In this document: piece by piece, positions 19,421-27,708 of the stretch
How positions within the stretch are numbered: the stretch's first letter is position 1
Layout of the letters: the number at the start of each line of letters is the position of its first letter
Translations under genes and position numbers: made by a program
The notes under the pieces: model-generated
Database searches by the model: none
The model's input: only the letters and a program-made list of their open reading frames with translations
What the model was told of the DNA's origin: nothing
Source of the DNA: Aeromonas veronii bv. veronii
GTDB lineage: Bacteria; Pseudomonadota; Gammaproteobacteria; Enterobacterales; Aeromonadaceae
Length of the DNA stretch: 64,000 bases
Direction of reading: 5' to 3'
NCBI RefSeq assembly: GCF_000820225.1
Contig: NZ_CDDK01000018.1
Location: 434,001 to 498,000 of the forward strand

Positions 19421-21157
19421 TCAGCTCAGGCCGACTATCTCGCCGTTCTCATCGATATCGATATGGCGATAGGCAGGCAGACTACCCAGCCCCGGCATGG
19501 TCATGATGGGGCCCGCCAGCGCATAGACGAACCCGGCACCGGCGCAGAGCTTCACCTCGTCGATGGGCACCTCGAAATCGGTCGGCACCCCTTTGAGGGC
19601 TGGGTCGTGGCTGATGGAGAGCGGCGTCTTGGCCACGCAGATGGGCAAGTGATCCCACCCTTCTGCGGAGAGCTGTGCCAGCTGCTGGCGCGCTTTGTCG
19701 GAGAGCTGCACTCCGCGGCCACCGTAGCCGCACTCCACCAGGGTCGCCAGCTTGGTGTCGAGGCTCATCTCATCGGGGTAGAGCAGTTTCACCTTGCCGG
19801 GTTGCTCGCAGGCGGTGACCACGGCGCGGGCCAGCTCGCTGGCACCGGCACCACCCTGGGTGAAGGCGTTGGAGATGGCCGCGCCACAGGCACCGGCTTG
19901 CTGCGCTTCATGGGCCAACAGCGCCAGCTCGGCCTCGCTGTCGGTGGGGAAGCGGTTGATGGCGACCACCACCGGCACTCCGTAGCGGCGGGCGTTCCGG
20001 ATATGCCAAGCGAGGTTGGCGCAGCCCTGCTTGAGGGTTGGCAGATCTTCTCCCTGCAGGCTGGCTGGCAACGGCTGGCCCGGGCGGATATCGAGCAGAC
20101 CGCTGTTGGCCTTGAGGCCGCGCACCGTGGCCACCAGCACCACGCAGGCGGGGGGAATGCCGGATTGGCGGCTCTTGATGTTGAAGAACTTCTCCAGCCC
20201 CATGTCGGAGCCAAAACCTGCCTCGGTCACCACATAGTCGGTCAGGCCAAGGGCGATACGATCGGCGATCACCGAGGAGTTGCCGTGGGCGATGTTGGCA
20301 AAGGGGCCGGCGTGCACCAGCACCGGTGTCTGTTCGGTGGTCTGCATCAGGGTCGGTTGCAGCGCATCTTTGAGCAGCACCGTCATGGCGCCCGCCACTT
20401 CCAACTGTTCGGCGGTAATGGGCTCGCCGTGAATATCGCGGGCCAGCTGGATGCGGCCGATGCGCTGGCGCAGGTCTTTCAGATCGCTCGCCAGCGCCAG
20501 AATGGCCATCAGCTCGGAGGCGGCGGTGATGACGAAGCGATCGCTGCGCTCCACACCATCGGCAGCGCCCCCCTGTCCAATCGTGAGGTGGCGCAGTGCG
20601 CGGTCATTCATGTCGAGGGTGCGTGGCCAGAGGATGTTGTCGGCATCGATATCGAGCCGCGGCAGGCCGGTTTTGGCGGTGAACTGGTCGCCGAGTTTGC
20701 GCTCATGGAACAGGCGGGCATCGAGGGCTGCCGCCGCCAGATTGTGAGCCGCCGTCAGAGCGTGAAAATCGCCGGTGAGGTGGAGGTTCATCTCCTCCAT
20801 CGGCACCACCTGGGCGTGGCCGCCACCGGCAGCGCCCCCCTTGACCCCGAATACCGGCCCGAGGCTCGGCTGGCGGATGGTTGCGATGCTGGGCTGGCCG
20901 ATATGGTTGAGCCCCATGGAGAGGCCAAGGGTGGTCACCGTCTTCCCTTCACCGAGCGGGGTCGGGGTGATGGCGCTCACCAGTACCAGCTTGCCGCTAT
21001 GCTTGGGTTGAGACGTGAGAAGATCGAGGCTGAGTTTGCCTTTGTAGTGGCCATGAGGGCTGAGCAGGTGCTGGGGGATGGCGAGGCGTTCGGCCAGCGC
21101 GTGGATTGAGAGACGGGGGGACTGGCGGGAGATCTCGATATCGCTTAGCATCAGCAC
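19421..21157 (-). CDS. fhs: Formate--tetrahydrofolate ligase Fhs
   Basis: ATP-dependent synthesis of 10-formyl-THF from formate. 578 residues, the usual bacterial length. Seen: ATP-binding [16 protein letters not shown] near residue 65, [46 protein letters not shown], and ending [29 protein letters not shown] (split) characteristic of the family. Useful in formate metabolism during anaerobic growth; E. coli lacks it. Single gene, divergent from the following small ORF. Confidence 0.97.
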   Translation of the reverse strand: MLMLSDIEISRQSPRLSIHALAERLAIPQHLLSPHGHYKGKLSLDLLTSQPKHSGKLVLVSAITPTPLGEGKTVTTLGLSMGLNHIGQPSIATIRQPSLGPVFGVKGGAAGGGHAQVVPMEEMNLHLTGDFHALTAAHNLAAAALDARLFHERKLGDQFTAKTGLPRLDIDADNILWPRTLDMNDRALRHLTIGQGGAADGVERSDRFVITAASELMAILALASDLKDLRQRIGRIQLARDIHGEPITAEQLEVAGAMTVLLKDALQPTLMQTTEQTPVLVHAGPFANIAHGNSSVIADRIALGLTDYVVTEAGFGSDMGLEKFFNIKSRQSGIPPACVVLVATVRGLKANSGLLDIRPGQPLPASLQGEDLPTLKQGCANLAWHIRNARRYGVPVVVAINRFPTDSEAELALLAHEAQQAGACGAAISNAFTQGGAGASELARAVVTACEQPGKVKLLYPDEMSLDTKLATLVECGYGGRGVQLSDKARQQLAQLSAEGWDHLPICVAKTPLSISHDPALKGVPTDFEVPIDEVKLCAGAGFVYALAGPIMTMPGLGSLPAYRHIDIDENGEIVGLS

Positions 21158-21218
21158 CTCGTTGGCATATCGGGGTAAAATATGCGGCGCAGTCTAGTGG
21201 AATATAACGGGTAATCCA

Positions 21219-21635
21219 ATGACGAAAACGATTTTATTTGGTGAGGGTGAGGTTCGTCAGAATCCTGTTCGGCTGGATCTCAACGCACTCTATCATCCCC
21301 CCAAGCAGCCGATGACGGCGCTGGGGATTGTCAGCGCGCTGGTGCCGTTGTTCGGTTTCGGCTGGCAGGCGATGACCCAGGACCCCGAAACCCAGCTGCG
21401 CCACGAGATCCGCAAACGGGTCAACAAGCACAAGACCGACGAGGCAAACCTCATTTTGATCCTGCAGCTGGCCGCCATGTTTGACTGCCCCGAGATTGAA
21501 GTGGCGCTCCCCTATGCCCTCAGTGAACAGCAGTTGTCGGTTGTCCGCACCCGACTGCCACGCTGGCAGTTGCACCCCGAGCAGGAGCGTCTGCTGGCGA
21601 AGCTGGTTCCTGCCGCGGCCCCTGGCCAGCGCTAG
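21219..21635 (+). CDS. Conserved hypothetical protein, 138 aa
   Basis: Not recognised. Soluble-looking protein except for a mildly hydrophobic stretch TALGIVSALVPLFGFGWQAM near residues 33-52. The middle has the charged segment HEIRKRVNKHKTDEANLILILQ. Between fhs and a LysR gene on the opposite strand; no strong SD (TAACGGGTAATCCA before ATG). Composition and codon use match the surrounding core genes. Confidence 0.65.
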   Translation: MTKTILFGEGEVRQNPVRLDLNALYHPPKQPMTALGIVSALVPLFGFGWQAMTQDPETQLRHEIRKRVNKHKTDEANLILILQLAAMFDCPEIEVALPYALSEQQLSVVRTRLPRWQLHPEQERLLAKLVPAAAPGQR

Positions 21636-21677
21636 GTTTCAGGCCGGACAGCCAGGCCGTACCCTCAGCTCTGGCAA

Positions 21678-22580
21678 TCAGGTCGGCGCATCCCACTGTT
21701 GCGGGGCGAGATAGCGCTCCTGCACGAACTCGATAAAGCAGCGCACCTTGGCCGAGACGAAGCGGCGGTGCGGATAGACCGCATAAAGTCCCACATCTCC
21801 CTTGTCCCACTCCGGCAGCAGGCTGACCAGCTGTCCTGACCGCAGGGCCTCCCCCACGATAAAGGTGGGCTGCAATATGATGCCCTGATCATCACAAGCG
21901 GCGCGGGTCAGCGCTACCCCGTTGTTGGCCCGCAGCGGTCCCTGTGGCCGGATGCTCTGCTGCTCGCTTCCCCGTTTGAAGTGCCACTCCGGCTGGGTCA
22001 GGGTGTAGATCAGACAGTCGTGCTGCTTGAGATCCTCGGGTTTTCCCGGTCTGCCCTTGCGTGCCAGATAGGCGGGGCTGGCGCAGAGTTCGACCCGAAT
22101 GGTGGCAAGCTGGCGCGCCACCAGCGAGGAGTCGCTGAGGTGGCCGATCCGCAGCGCCAGATCGAACCCCTCTTCCACCAGCGCTACCCGCCGGTCGCTG
22201 TACTCGATATCGAGCTTGAGGTCGGGAAAGCGCTGGCGAAACAGCGGCAGGGCGGGGGAGAGGTGCAGATAGCCAAAGTCCATCGGCACCGAGAGCTTGA
22301 GGGTGCCGTTCGGCTGCTGGTTGTGGTGGGTCAGCTGGCTGTGGGTCTCTTCCAACTCTGCCAGCAGGGCGAGGGAGCGCTGGTAGTAGAACTGGCCCGC
22401 TTCGGTGGGATTGACCTGACGGGTGGTGCGCGACAGCAGCCGGGTGGCGAGGGACTCCTCCAGCTGCTGCATCAGTTTGGAGGCCATGGCGACCGAGATG
22501 CCGAGCTGGTTGGCGGCCTTGGTAAAGCTCTGGCACTCCACCACCTTGATAAAGGTACGCATGGCGGCGATCTGGTCCAT
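21678..22580 (-). CDS. LysR-family transcriptional regulator
   Basis: 300 residues: N-terminal winged helix-turn-helix (MRTFIKVVECQSFTKAANQLGISVAMASKLMQQLE) and a C-terminal effector-binding domain with the PBP2 fold (about residues 90-295), of the CrgA/DmlR-like branch (PTEAGQFYYQRSLALLAELEE, split). Divergent from the YceI gene 109 nt away, so regulation of that gene is a reasonable guess. The intergenic segment is AT-rich with an imperfect AATAATGAAT repeat on both strands. Confidence 0.9.
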   Translation of the reverse strand: MDQIAAMRTFIKVVECQSFTKAANQLGISVAMASKLMQQLEESLATRLLSRTTRQVNPTEAGQFYYQRSLALLAELEETHSQLTHHNQQPNGTLKLSVPMDFGYLHLSPALPLFRQRFPDLKLDIEYSDRRVALVEEGFDLALRIGHLSDSSLVARQLATIRVELCASPAYLARKGRPGKPEDLKQHDCLIYTLTQPEWHFKRGSEQQSIRPQGPLRANNGVALTRAACDDQGIILQPTFIVGEALRSGQLVSLLPEWDKGDVGLYAVYPHRRFVSAKVRCFIEFVQERYLAPQQWDAPT

Positions 22581-22689
22581 TTTCCATCCTCAGTAAATAA
22601 TGAATTTAATAAATCACTGATTATTCATCTTCAGAACGAGGTTAGCATTTTAACCACTGATGTGAACCCCAAGATGAAGGAACGAACGG

Positions 22690-23250
22690 ATGAAAATGAC
22701 CAAGGCTCTGCTGGCCTCCTGCCTGTTTATGGCTACCCCTCTGATGGCGGCGGATTACGATGTGGATGCGGCGCACACCACAGTGCAGTTCAAGGTGGGT
22801 CACCTGGGCTTCTCCGAGCTGGTGGGTCGCTTCAACACCTTCAGCGGCACCTTCAGCATGGATGACGCCAAACCGGCGGCCGCCAAGGCGAGCTTTGAAG
22901 TGGATGCCGCCAGCGTCGATTCCAACCACGAGGCCCGCGACAAGCACCTGCGCAGTCCTGACTTCCTCGACGTGAAGCAGTATCCCAAGATGACCTTCGT
23001 CAGCTCCGCTTACGAGGGCACCAAGGATAAAGGCGTGCTGAAAGGGACCCTGACCCTGCACGGTGTCTCCAAGGAAGTGGCCTTCGATCTGGTCAAAATT
23101 GGCGAGGGCAAGGATCCCTGGGGCGGCTACCGCAGCGGCTTCAACGCCTCCACCACCATCAAGCGCAGTGACTTTGGCGTGAGCTACATGCTGCCCGGCA
23201 TCCCGGACGAGATGAATATCAACCTGTTTGTCGAAGGCGTGCGCAAGTAA
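22690..23250 (+). CDS. YceI-family periplasmic protein
   Basis: YceI-like lipocalin-fold protein (isoprenoid/amphiphile binding in family members). 186 residues, signal peptide ending LMAADY; the YceI signature runs YDVDAAHTTVQFKVGHLGFS, RDKHLRSPDFLDVKQYPKMTF and GTLTLHGVSKEV. AAGGA lies 7-11 nt before the ATG. Its stop overlaps the start of the next gene (TAATG), so the two form an operon. E. coli yceI is paired with the cytochrome b561-like yceJ, but the neighbour here is different. Confidence 0.92.
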   Translation: MKMTKALLASCLFMATPLMAADYDVDAAHTTVQFKVGHLGFSELVGRFNTFSGTFSMDDAKPAAAKASFEVDAASVDSNHEARDKHLRSPDFLDVKQYPKMTFVSSAYEGTKDKGVLKGTLTLHGVSKEVAFDLVKIGEGKDPWGGYRSGFNASTTIKRSDFGVSYMLPGIPDEMNINLFVEGVRK

Positions 23251-23987
23251 TGGGCGCAGAACTTCTGCTGCAAACCCTGGCGGCTCCTCTGGGAGCCGCT
23301 TTGCTATCGTGGCGCTGGCCGCGACTGGGTTATCTGTGGGGCGCGCTGGCGCTCTGGCTGGTGGGATCCTGGCTCGGCGGCCTCTATGGCATGCCGGAAA
23401 AGGCGTGGCAATGGCTGCCGCTAACTCTGCTGGTCCCCGCCATCGCGGCTCAGGTGAACGATCAGCGCGGTTCACTGCTGCTCTTTGCGGTGTTCAGTGC
23501 GCTGGTGTGGTGGCAGGGATTGGCCTCGGTACTGGCGAGCGAACCCGGGATCTGGCTGGCGCTACTGCCCGCCATCCTCTGGTTTGGCTGGAGCACCTTG
23601 CGCTGTGATAGCCGCGAGGGGCTCGGGTTTGCCCTCGGCTTTATCTGGCTGGCGCTGGTGATCGGCATCGATGGCAGTCTGCTGATTGCCCAGCTGGCCG
23701 GTGCGCTGGCCGCTTTTGCCGGTTTTCGCGCCCTGCTTGCCACCTTTGTTGGCATCAAGGTAGCCCCAGCCGGTCTGGCGCTGGCCCTCGCCTTCGTCCA
23801 GATGCTGGCCTGGCAATATGTGGAGGTGCCGCTGGTGGTGTTGCTGCCGGTCTGGTTGATGCCGCTGCTGGAGTGGGCGTTGCGTGACAAACCCTGGCCA
23901 GTGCGTTGGGGTGGGCTGATCTTGCTCGCAGCGGCGGGAACCGGGCTCAGCATGTGGTGGGTGTGGCCTGCTGCTTCTTTGTACTGA
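23250..23987 (+). CDS. Integral membrane protein of unknown function
   Basis: 245 residues, almost entirely hydrophobic with about eight predicted membrane helices and a high content of Trp, Leu and Ala. No motif recognised. Translationally coupled to the YceI gene through a one-base overlap. It is not a b561-type cytochrome by eye, because the helices lack the paired histidines. Confidence 0.75.
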   Translation: MGAELLLQTLAAPLGAALLSWRWPRLGYLWGALALWLVGSWLGGLYGMPEKAWQWLPLTLLVPAIAAQVNDQRGSLLLFAVFSALVWWQGLASVLASEPGIWLALLPAILWFGWSTLRCDSREGLGFALGFIWLALVIGIDGSLLIAQLAGALAAFAGFRALLATFVGIKVAPAGLALALAFVQMLAWQYVEVPLVVLLPVWLMPLLEWALRDKPWPVRWGGLILLAAAGTGLSMWWVWPAASLY

Positions 23988-24110
23988 TTTTTGCATGAAA
24001 AACAGGCAATTACAGTCATTTTTGCATACTCGCTCATACTCTTGGCAGATAATGATTGAGCCCCATATGTGTTTCAGATAAAAAGGATTTTCATTTTATT
24101 TGGACACACA

Positions 24111-24138
24111 CAGAACCCGGCCGCGCCGGGTTCTGTTT
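24111..24138 (+). terminator. Terminator after the YceI operon
   Basis: Perfect 11-bp stem CAGAACCCGGC (24111-24121) / GCCGGGTTCTG (24125-24135), loop CGC, then TTT. It lies inside the longer ATG-started reading frame of the next gene, which argues that the gene starts downstream of it. Confidence 0.88.
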
Positions 24139-24169
24139 GCCTGCTTTGCGGCACATAAGGAGGCCACAG

Positions 24170-25294
24170 TTGCGCAGTCAAGGATCTGAGCATCTGTTTT
24201 TTCGCCATTTCACCGGACAGGGACGTATCGATGGTCTCTGCATTCTGCTGGTCACTCACCTGCTTCCCGATCGCCCCCGTTTTATCGACGCTCTCGGTCA
24301 GATTGGACGGATTGGCGCCATTTTGCCCAAACCGAAATCGGTACACGGTCCGACCCTGGAGTGGGTATCCCAGCACTATCCGGTACTGCCCCTCAACCGA
24401 CGCTGGACCAATGAACCCGACAGCCTCATCCAGCAGATTGCGCCGCTGGTGGCCCCCCACGAGCGGTTGCTGATCCTCGATATAGGCGGTTACTTTGCCA
24501 AAACCCAGGTGATCTTGAGTGAATACTTCGGCCCCCGTTTCCTAGGGGTGGTGGAGATGACCGAGAACGGCCACCAGCGCTATGAGCAGGAGGTGCTGGC
24601 GACCCCCGTGGTGTCGGTGGCACGCAGTCCCCTCAAGCAGGCCGAGGATATTCAGATTGGTCTGAGCGTGGTCTACTCCGCGGAGTCGCTGGCTCGTAAC
24701 CTCAACCGTACTTTCAACGTCTGCGAAGCCGTGCTGTTTGGCTATGGCAAGGTGGGACGCAGCATCGCCCGCGACCTGCGCTGTCGCAACCTCCATCTCG
24801 GGCTGGTGGAGACCGATGTGCTGCGACAGGTCGAAGCGCTCTCTCACGGTTTTCGCTTGATCACCAAGGCCGAGGCGTTGAGCCGCGCCGAGCTGGTGAT
24901 CTGCTCTACCGGCAACGGCTCGCTGGATTTGGCGGATCTGCAGGCGCTGCGCCCCGGCACCATGGTCGCCTCGGTCACCTCGGCCGACGACGAGTTTGCC
25001 TTCTCGCTGGCCCAGTTGCCGTGGCCGAGCGAAGAGGTGTGCCCCCATGTGCTGGCCCTCAACCGGCCGGATGGTACCCAGATCTACCTGCTCAACCGGG
25101 GTGAGGCGGTCAACTTCGTCCATGGCGCCGTGATTGGTGAATATGTCTATCTGGTGCTGGCGGAGATCATGGAAGGGATCCGGATGCTGGCGGCAGGCCC
25201 TCTTGCACCCGGGCTGTTCGAGCTGCCAGAATCGGCGATGCGTACCATTGCCCGCCATTGGCTGGCCGATTTTCATGGGGTTGATCAGCACTGA
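24170..25294 (+). CDS. Adenosylhomocysteinase-like NAD-binding protein, TTG start
   Basis: Distant relative of S-adenosylhomocysteine hydrolase, 374 residues. Seen: LDIGGYF (cf. LDDGGDL in SAHH), GVVEMTENGHQRYE (cf. SEETTTGVHRLY), SPLKQAED with Lys156 and Asp160 four apart as in the SAHH catalytic pair, and the dinucleotide-binding GYGKVGRSIAR from residue 191, then VETD and a STGN segment as in SAHH. The SAHH substrate motif NFSTQD is not evident. The start is TTG 24170: it has a perfect AAGGAGG 6 nt upstream, while the in-frame ATG 24056 lies before a strong terminator. Whether it still hydrolyses SAH is unknown. Confidence 0.75.
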   Translation: MRSQGSEHLFFRHFTGQGRIDGLCILLVTHLLPDRPRFIDALGQIGRIGAILPKPKSVHGPTLEWVSQHYPVLPLNRRWTNEPDSLIQQIAPLVAPHERLLILDIGGYFAKTQVILSEYFGPRFLGVVEMTENGHQRYEQEVLATPVVSVARSPLKQAEDIQIGLSVVYSAESLARNLNRTFNVCEAVLFGYGKVGRSIARDLRCRNLHLGLVETDVLRQVEALSHGFRLITKAEALSRAELVICSTGNGSLDLADLQALRPGTMVASVTSADDEFAFSLAQLPWPSEEVCPHVLALNRPDGTQIYLLNRGEAVNFVHGAVIGEYVYLVLAEIMEGIRMLAAGPLAPGLFELPESAMRTIARHWLADFHGVDQH

Positions 25295-25309
25295 TTTGAC
25301 CGAATCGGG

Positions 25310-25358
25310 ATCGGCCATTGGGTGGCGGTACGCCACTTCCCGCCATTGGCCGCTTTTT
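25310..25358 (+). terminator. Imperfect terminator after the SAHH-like gene
   Basis: CGGCCA...TGGCCG outer arms around an inner GTGGCG-GTA-CGCCAC hairpin, then CTTTTTTT. It ends just before the start region of the next gene, so read-through or a shared leader is possible. Confidence 0.55.
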
Positions 25359-25372
25359 TTATGGAGTCACTC

Positions 25373-25681
25373 ATGACCGAGTCTGAAACCCTGATCAGCA
25401 AACCCCGCATCGAAATCCGCTACTGCACCCTCTGTCGCTGGATGCTGCGCGCCGCCTGGCTGGCGCAGGAGCTGCTCTCCACCTTCGACAGCGATCTGGG
25501 GGAGGTGGCGCTGGTGCCGGCCAGCAAGGGGGAGTTCCGCATTCTGGTGAGCGGGGTGCAGGTGTGGGATCGGGTGGTCGATGACGGCTTCCCCGAGGCC
25601 AAGGAGATCAAGCAGCGGGTGCGTGACGTCATCGCCCCTGAGCGGGATCTCGGCCACTCGGATCGCAAGGTGACCGAGTAA
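25373..25681 (+). CDS. SelT/SelW/SelH (Rdx)-family thioredoxin-like protein
   Basis: 102 residues. Contains the Rdx-family core: an N-terminal IEIRYCTLCRWMLRAAWLAQEL with the CxxC redox pair at the position of CxxU in vertebrate SelW, followed by VALVPASKGEFRILVSG and a terminal VRDVIAPERDLGHSD. Cys replaces selenocysteine, and no UGA codon is in frame. An upstream frame to 25322 has no SD; ATG 25373 has GGAG 7 nt before it. Function of bacterial members is poorly defined. Confidence 0.82.
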   Translation: MTESETLISKPRIEIRYCTLCRWMLRAAWLAQELLSTFDSDLGEVALVPASKGEFRILVSGVQVWDRVVDDGFPEAKEIKQRVRDVIAPERDLGHSDRKVTE

Positions 25682-25730
25682 CGCCAGATGGGCCGAGCGC
25701 CTCGAATAGGTGCTGAGCATGAGAGCGAAA

Positions 25731-25763
25731 GGAGAGGGAGGCGATGGCCTCTCTCTCCTTTTT
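25731..25763. terminator. Terminator between SelW-like and olsF-like genes
   Basis: 12-bp stem GGAGAGGGAGGC (25731-25742) / GCCTCTCTCTCC (25747-25758) with one G-T wobble, loop GATG, followed by TTTTTT. Confidence 0.88.
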
Positions 25764-25795
25764 TGCCTTTGGCTGTTTGCCTGGCTCCAGCAGGG

Positions 25796-27505
25796 TTATA
25801 AGCGCGGCTCGGCCAGATGACTGCCGATATAGCGGGCCCGCTTGTGGGACTTGATGCGGCTCACATCGACCCACACCAGCCCGTCGATGCAGTGGTTGAA
25901 GTCGGGGTCGATGCCAAAATCCATGAACTGGACGCCGCCCGGCTCGCACAGTTCGGAATACTGCTTGTAGAGGGTAGGGATGGCGCAGCCCAAATTGTCG
26001 AGGCGTGCCTTGAGAGCTTTGAGATCGGCGCCGTAATCCACTCCCTCGAACAGAGGTTGCGTCTCGGGGTAGGGACGGCGGGAGGGGGCCAGCGCCAGTT
26101 CGGGGGCAAAGTGCTGGCGGTAGAAGCTCACCAGCAGATCCTTGGCCGCCGGCGGCAGGCTGCCGGAGAGCGACACCGGGCCAAACAGGTAGCGGTAGCG
26201 GGGATAGCGGGCCAGATAGGCACCGATGCCGAACCAGAGATAATCGAGCCCCCGCTTGCCCCAGTAGGCGGGCTGAATAAAGCTGCGGCCAAGCTCGATG
26301 GCCTGTTCCAGCCGGGGCAGCAGCTTATCCTCAAAGCCGAACAGGGTGTGGCTATAGAGGCCATCCTTCCCCTTGCTGGCCAGCAGTTCCGCCACCGGGG
26401 CGAACCGGTAGGCGCCGATAATGTCGAGCCGGGCCGGATCCCAGAGGATCAGGTGGTGATAGTCGTTGTCAAAGCCATCGAGATCCCGCCTTTTGCCGGA
26501 TCCTTCCCCCACTGCGCGAAAGGCGATCTCCCGCAGTCGCCCCAGCTCGCGCAGGATCACCGAGTGGCTCAGTTCGTGGCGGCGGTAGAGGTAGATCCCC
26601 TGACCATCCGGGGTGGTGCCGAGCTGTTCGCAGCTTTCGATGGCTTGTTTGAGCTGGCGGCGATCCTCTGGCAGGGCGATGGGGGCCTCGGTCTGCAGGC
26701 GCCCCGCCTTGCCACGGCCAATCCGGTAGAGGTGGTTGCGCACCAGCCGCGCCGCCGTCTTGGCGGGCAGCTCCTGAAAACTGCCGAGCGGAATGCGTGC
26801 CCCTATGGTCACCGGCAGGGTTTGCCCCTGCTGGCGAAACAGCTGGCGTACCAGCAACAGGGCGGAGGCGGGCTTGTTGAGCCAGGAGGCGAGATAGAAC
26901 CAGAGGCTGTTGCGCCCCCCCAGATGGATGGGCACCAGCGGGGTGCGTGTGCGCTGGGCCAGCTTGATAAAGCCTGCCTGCCAGGGGCCGTCTTTCACCC
27001 CCTTGAGGCCAAGCCGCGAGACTTCACCAGCGGGGAAGATCACCAGCGCCCCTTCATGGGCGAGGTGTTCGTTCATGGCGAGGATGGCTTGCCGATCGGT
27101 CTTGCCCTCCATATTGTCCACCGGCAATAGCAGAGGGCGCAGCGGCGCGAGCTGGGCCAGCAGCTGGTTGGCGACGATCTTCACATCGGGGCGGATGCGA
27201 CCGAGCAGTTGCAGCAGCGCCAGTCCGTCCAGCGAGCCGATGGGGTGGTTGGCAACAAGAATGACCCGGCCGCTGGCGGGAATATGCTCCAGCTGCGCCT
27301 CGCTGACCCGATAGTCGAAATCGAGCTGGGTCAGCGCCTGCTCGACAAAGTCGAGGCCGCGCAGGTGCGGGTAGCGGGCGGCAAAGTCGGCAAAGGCACG
27401 TTCGTTGAGCAGCCAGCCCAGCAGCCGCTTGAACAACGGGGTAAGCAGGGGGTAGCCAAGCAGGCGGGGGAAGTGCTGGGTCAGCAGGGTATCGATAGTG
27501 AACAT
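25796..27505 (-). CDS. Bifunctional acyltransferase, OlsF-like (ornithine lipid synthesis)
   Basis: 569 residues in two parts. The N-terminal ~260 residues form a PlsC/lysophospholipid acyltransferase domain (VILVANHPIGSLDGLALL; VIFPAGEVSRLG; PLVPIHLGGRNS). The C-terminal ~290 residues form a GNAT/OlsB-type hemolysin-like domain (LGRLREIAFRAVGEGSGKRRDLDGFD split; LYSHTLFGFE; AYWGKRGLDYLWFGIGAYL). This fusion order is that of OlsF, which in Serratia and Vibrio makes ornithine lipid by N-acylation then O-acylation. Assignment rests on domain order; glycine-lipid or other aminolipid synthesis is an alternative. Single gene. Confidence 0.82.
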   Translation of the reverse strand: MFTIDTLLTQHFPRLLGYPLLTPLFKRLLGWLLNERAFADFAARYPHLRGLDFVEQALTQLDFDYRVSEAQLEHIPASGRVILVANHPIGSLDGLALLQLLGRIRPDVKIVANQLLAQLAPLRPLLLPVDNMEGKTDRQAILAMNEHLAHEGALVIFPAGEVSRLGLKGVKDGPWQAGFIKLAQRTRTPLVPIHLGGRNSLWFYLASWLNKPASALLLVRQLFRQQGQTLPVTIGARIPLGSFQELPAKTAARLVRNHLYRIGRGKAGRLQTEAPIALPEDRRQLKQAIESCEQLGTTPDGQGIYLYRRHELSHSVILRELGRLREIAFRAVGEGSGKRRDLDGFDNDYHHLILWDPARLDIIGAYRFAPVAELLASKGKDGLYSHTLFGFEDKLLPRLEQAIELGRSFIQPAYWGKRGLDYLWFGIGAYLARYPRYRYLFGPVSLSGSLPPAAKDLLVSFYRQHFAPELALAPSRRPYPETQPLFEGVDYGADLKALKARLDNLGCAIPTLYKQYSELCEPGGVQFMDFGIDPDFNHCIDGLVWVDVSRIKSHKRARYIGSHLAEPRL

Positions 27506-27658
27506 CTGGAGGGCTCCGGCGATCCGTTGCTCCCAGCATGATGTGGCACTGTTCCCGCGACATGTCAGCGGGATGACAGTTTGATGGCAGTGGCAGCCAG
27601 TTGCTCCTGAGCGACCCTCCCCCGGTTTCCCTTTGTTGATGGGTGATGGCCAGATAGC

Positions 27659-27690
27659 AAGGGGGGAGCCGGTAAACAGGCTCCCCCCTT
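27659..27690. terminator. Hairpin downstream of pepT
   Basis: Perfect 12-bp stem AAGGGGGGAGCC (27659-27670) / GGCTCCCCCCTT (27679-27690). No long T-run follows on the minus strand, so termination efficiency is uncertain. Confidence 0.65.
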
Positions 27691-27708
27691 GGTGGTCATG
27701 GTAATCGA

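Noticed and set aside
19394-21109. Long plus-strand frame opposite fhs (571 aa)
   Set aside because: Antisense shadow: the minus-strand frame encodes an unmistakable formate-THF ligase, and the plus frame has no family features or SD.
24056-24169. Upstream ATG and 38 extra residues for the SAHH-like gene
   Set aside because: Contains a perfect intrinsic terminator and no SD, whereas TTG 24170 has AAGGAGG at ideal spacing.
25373-25681. Selenoprotein possibility for the SelW-like gene
   Set aside because: The redox pair is CxxC with sense codons; no in-frame UGA or adjacent SECIS-like hairpin.
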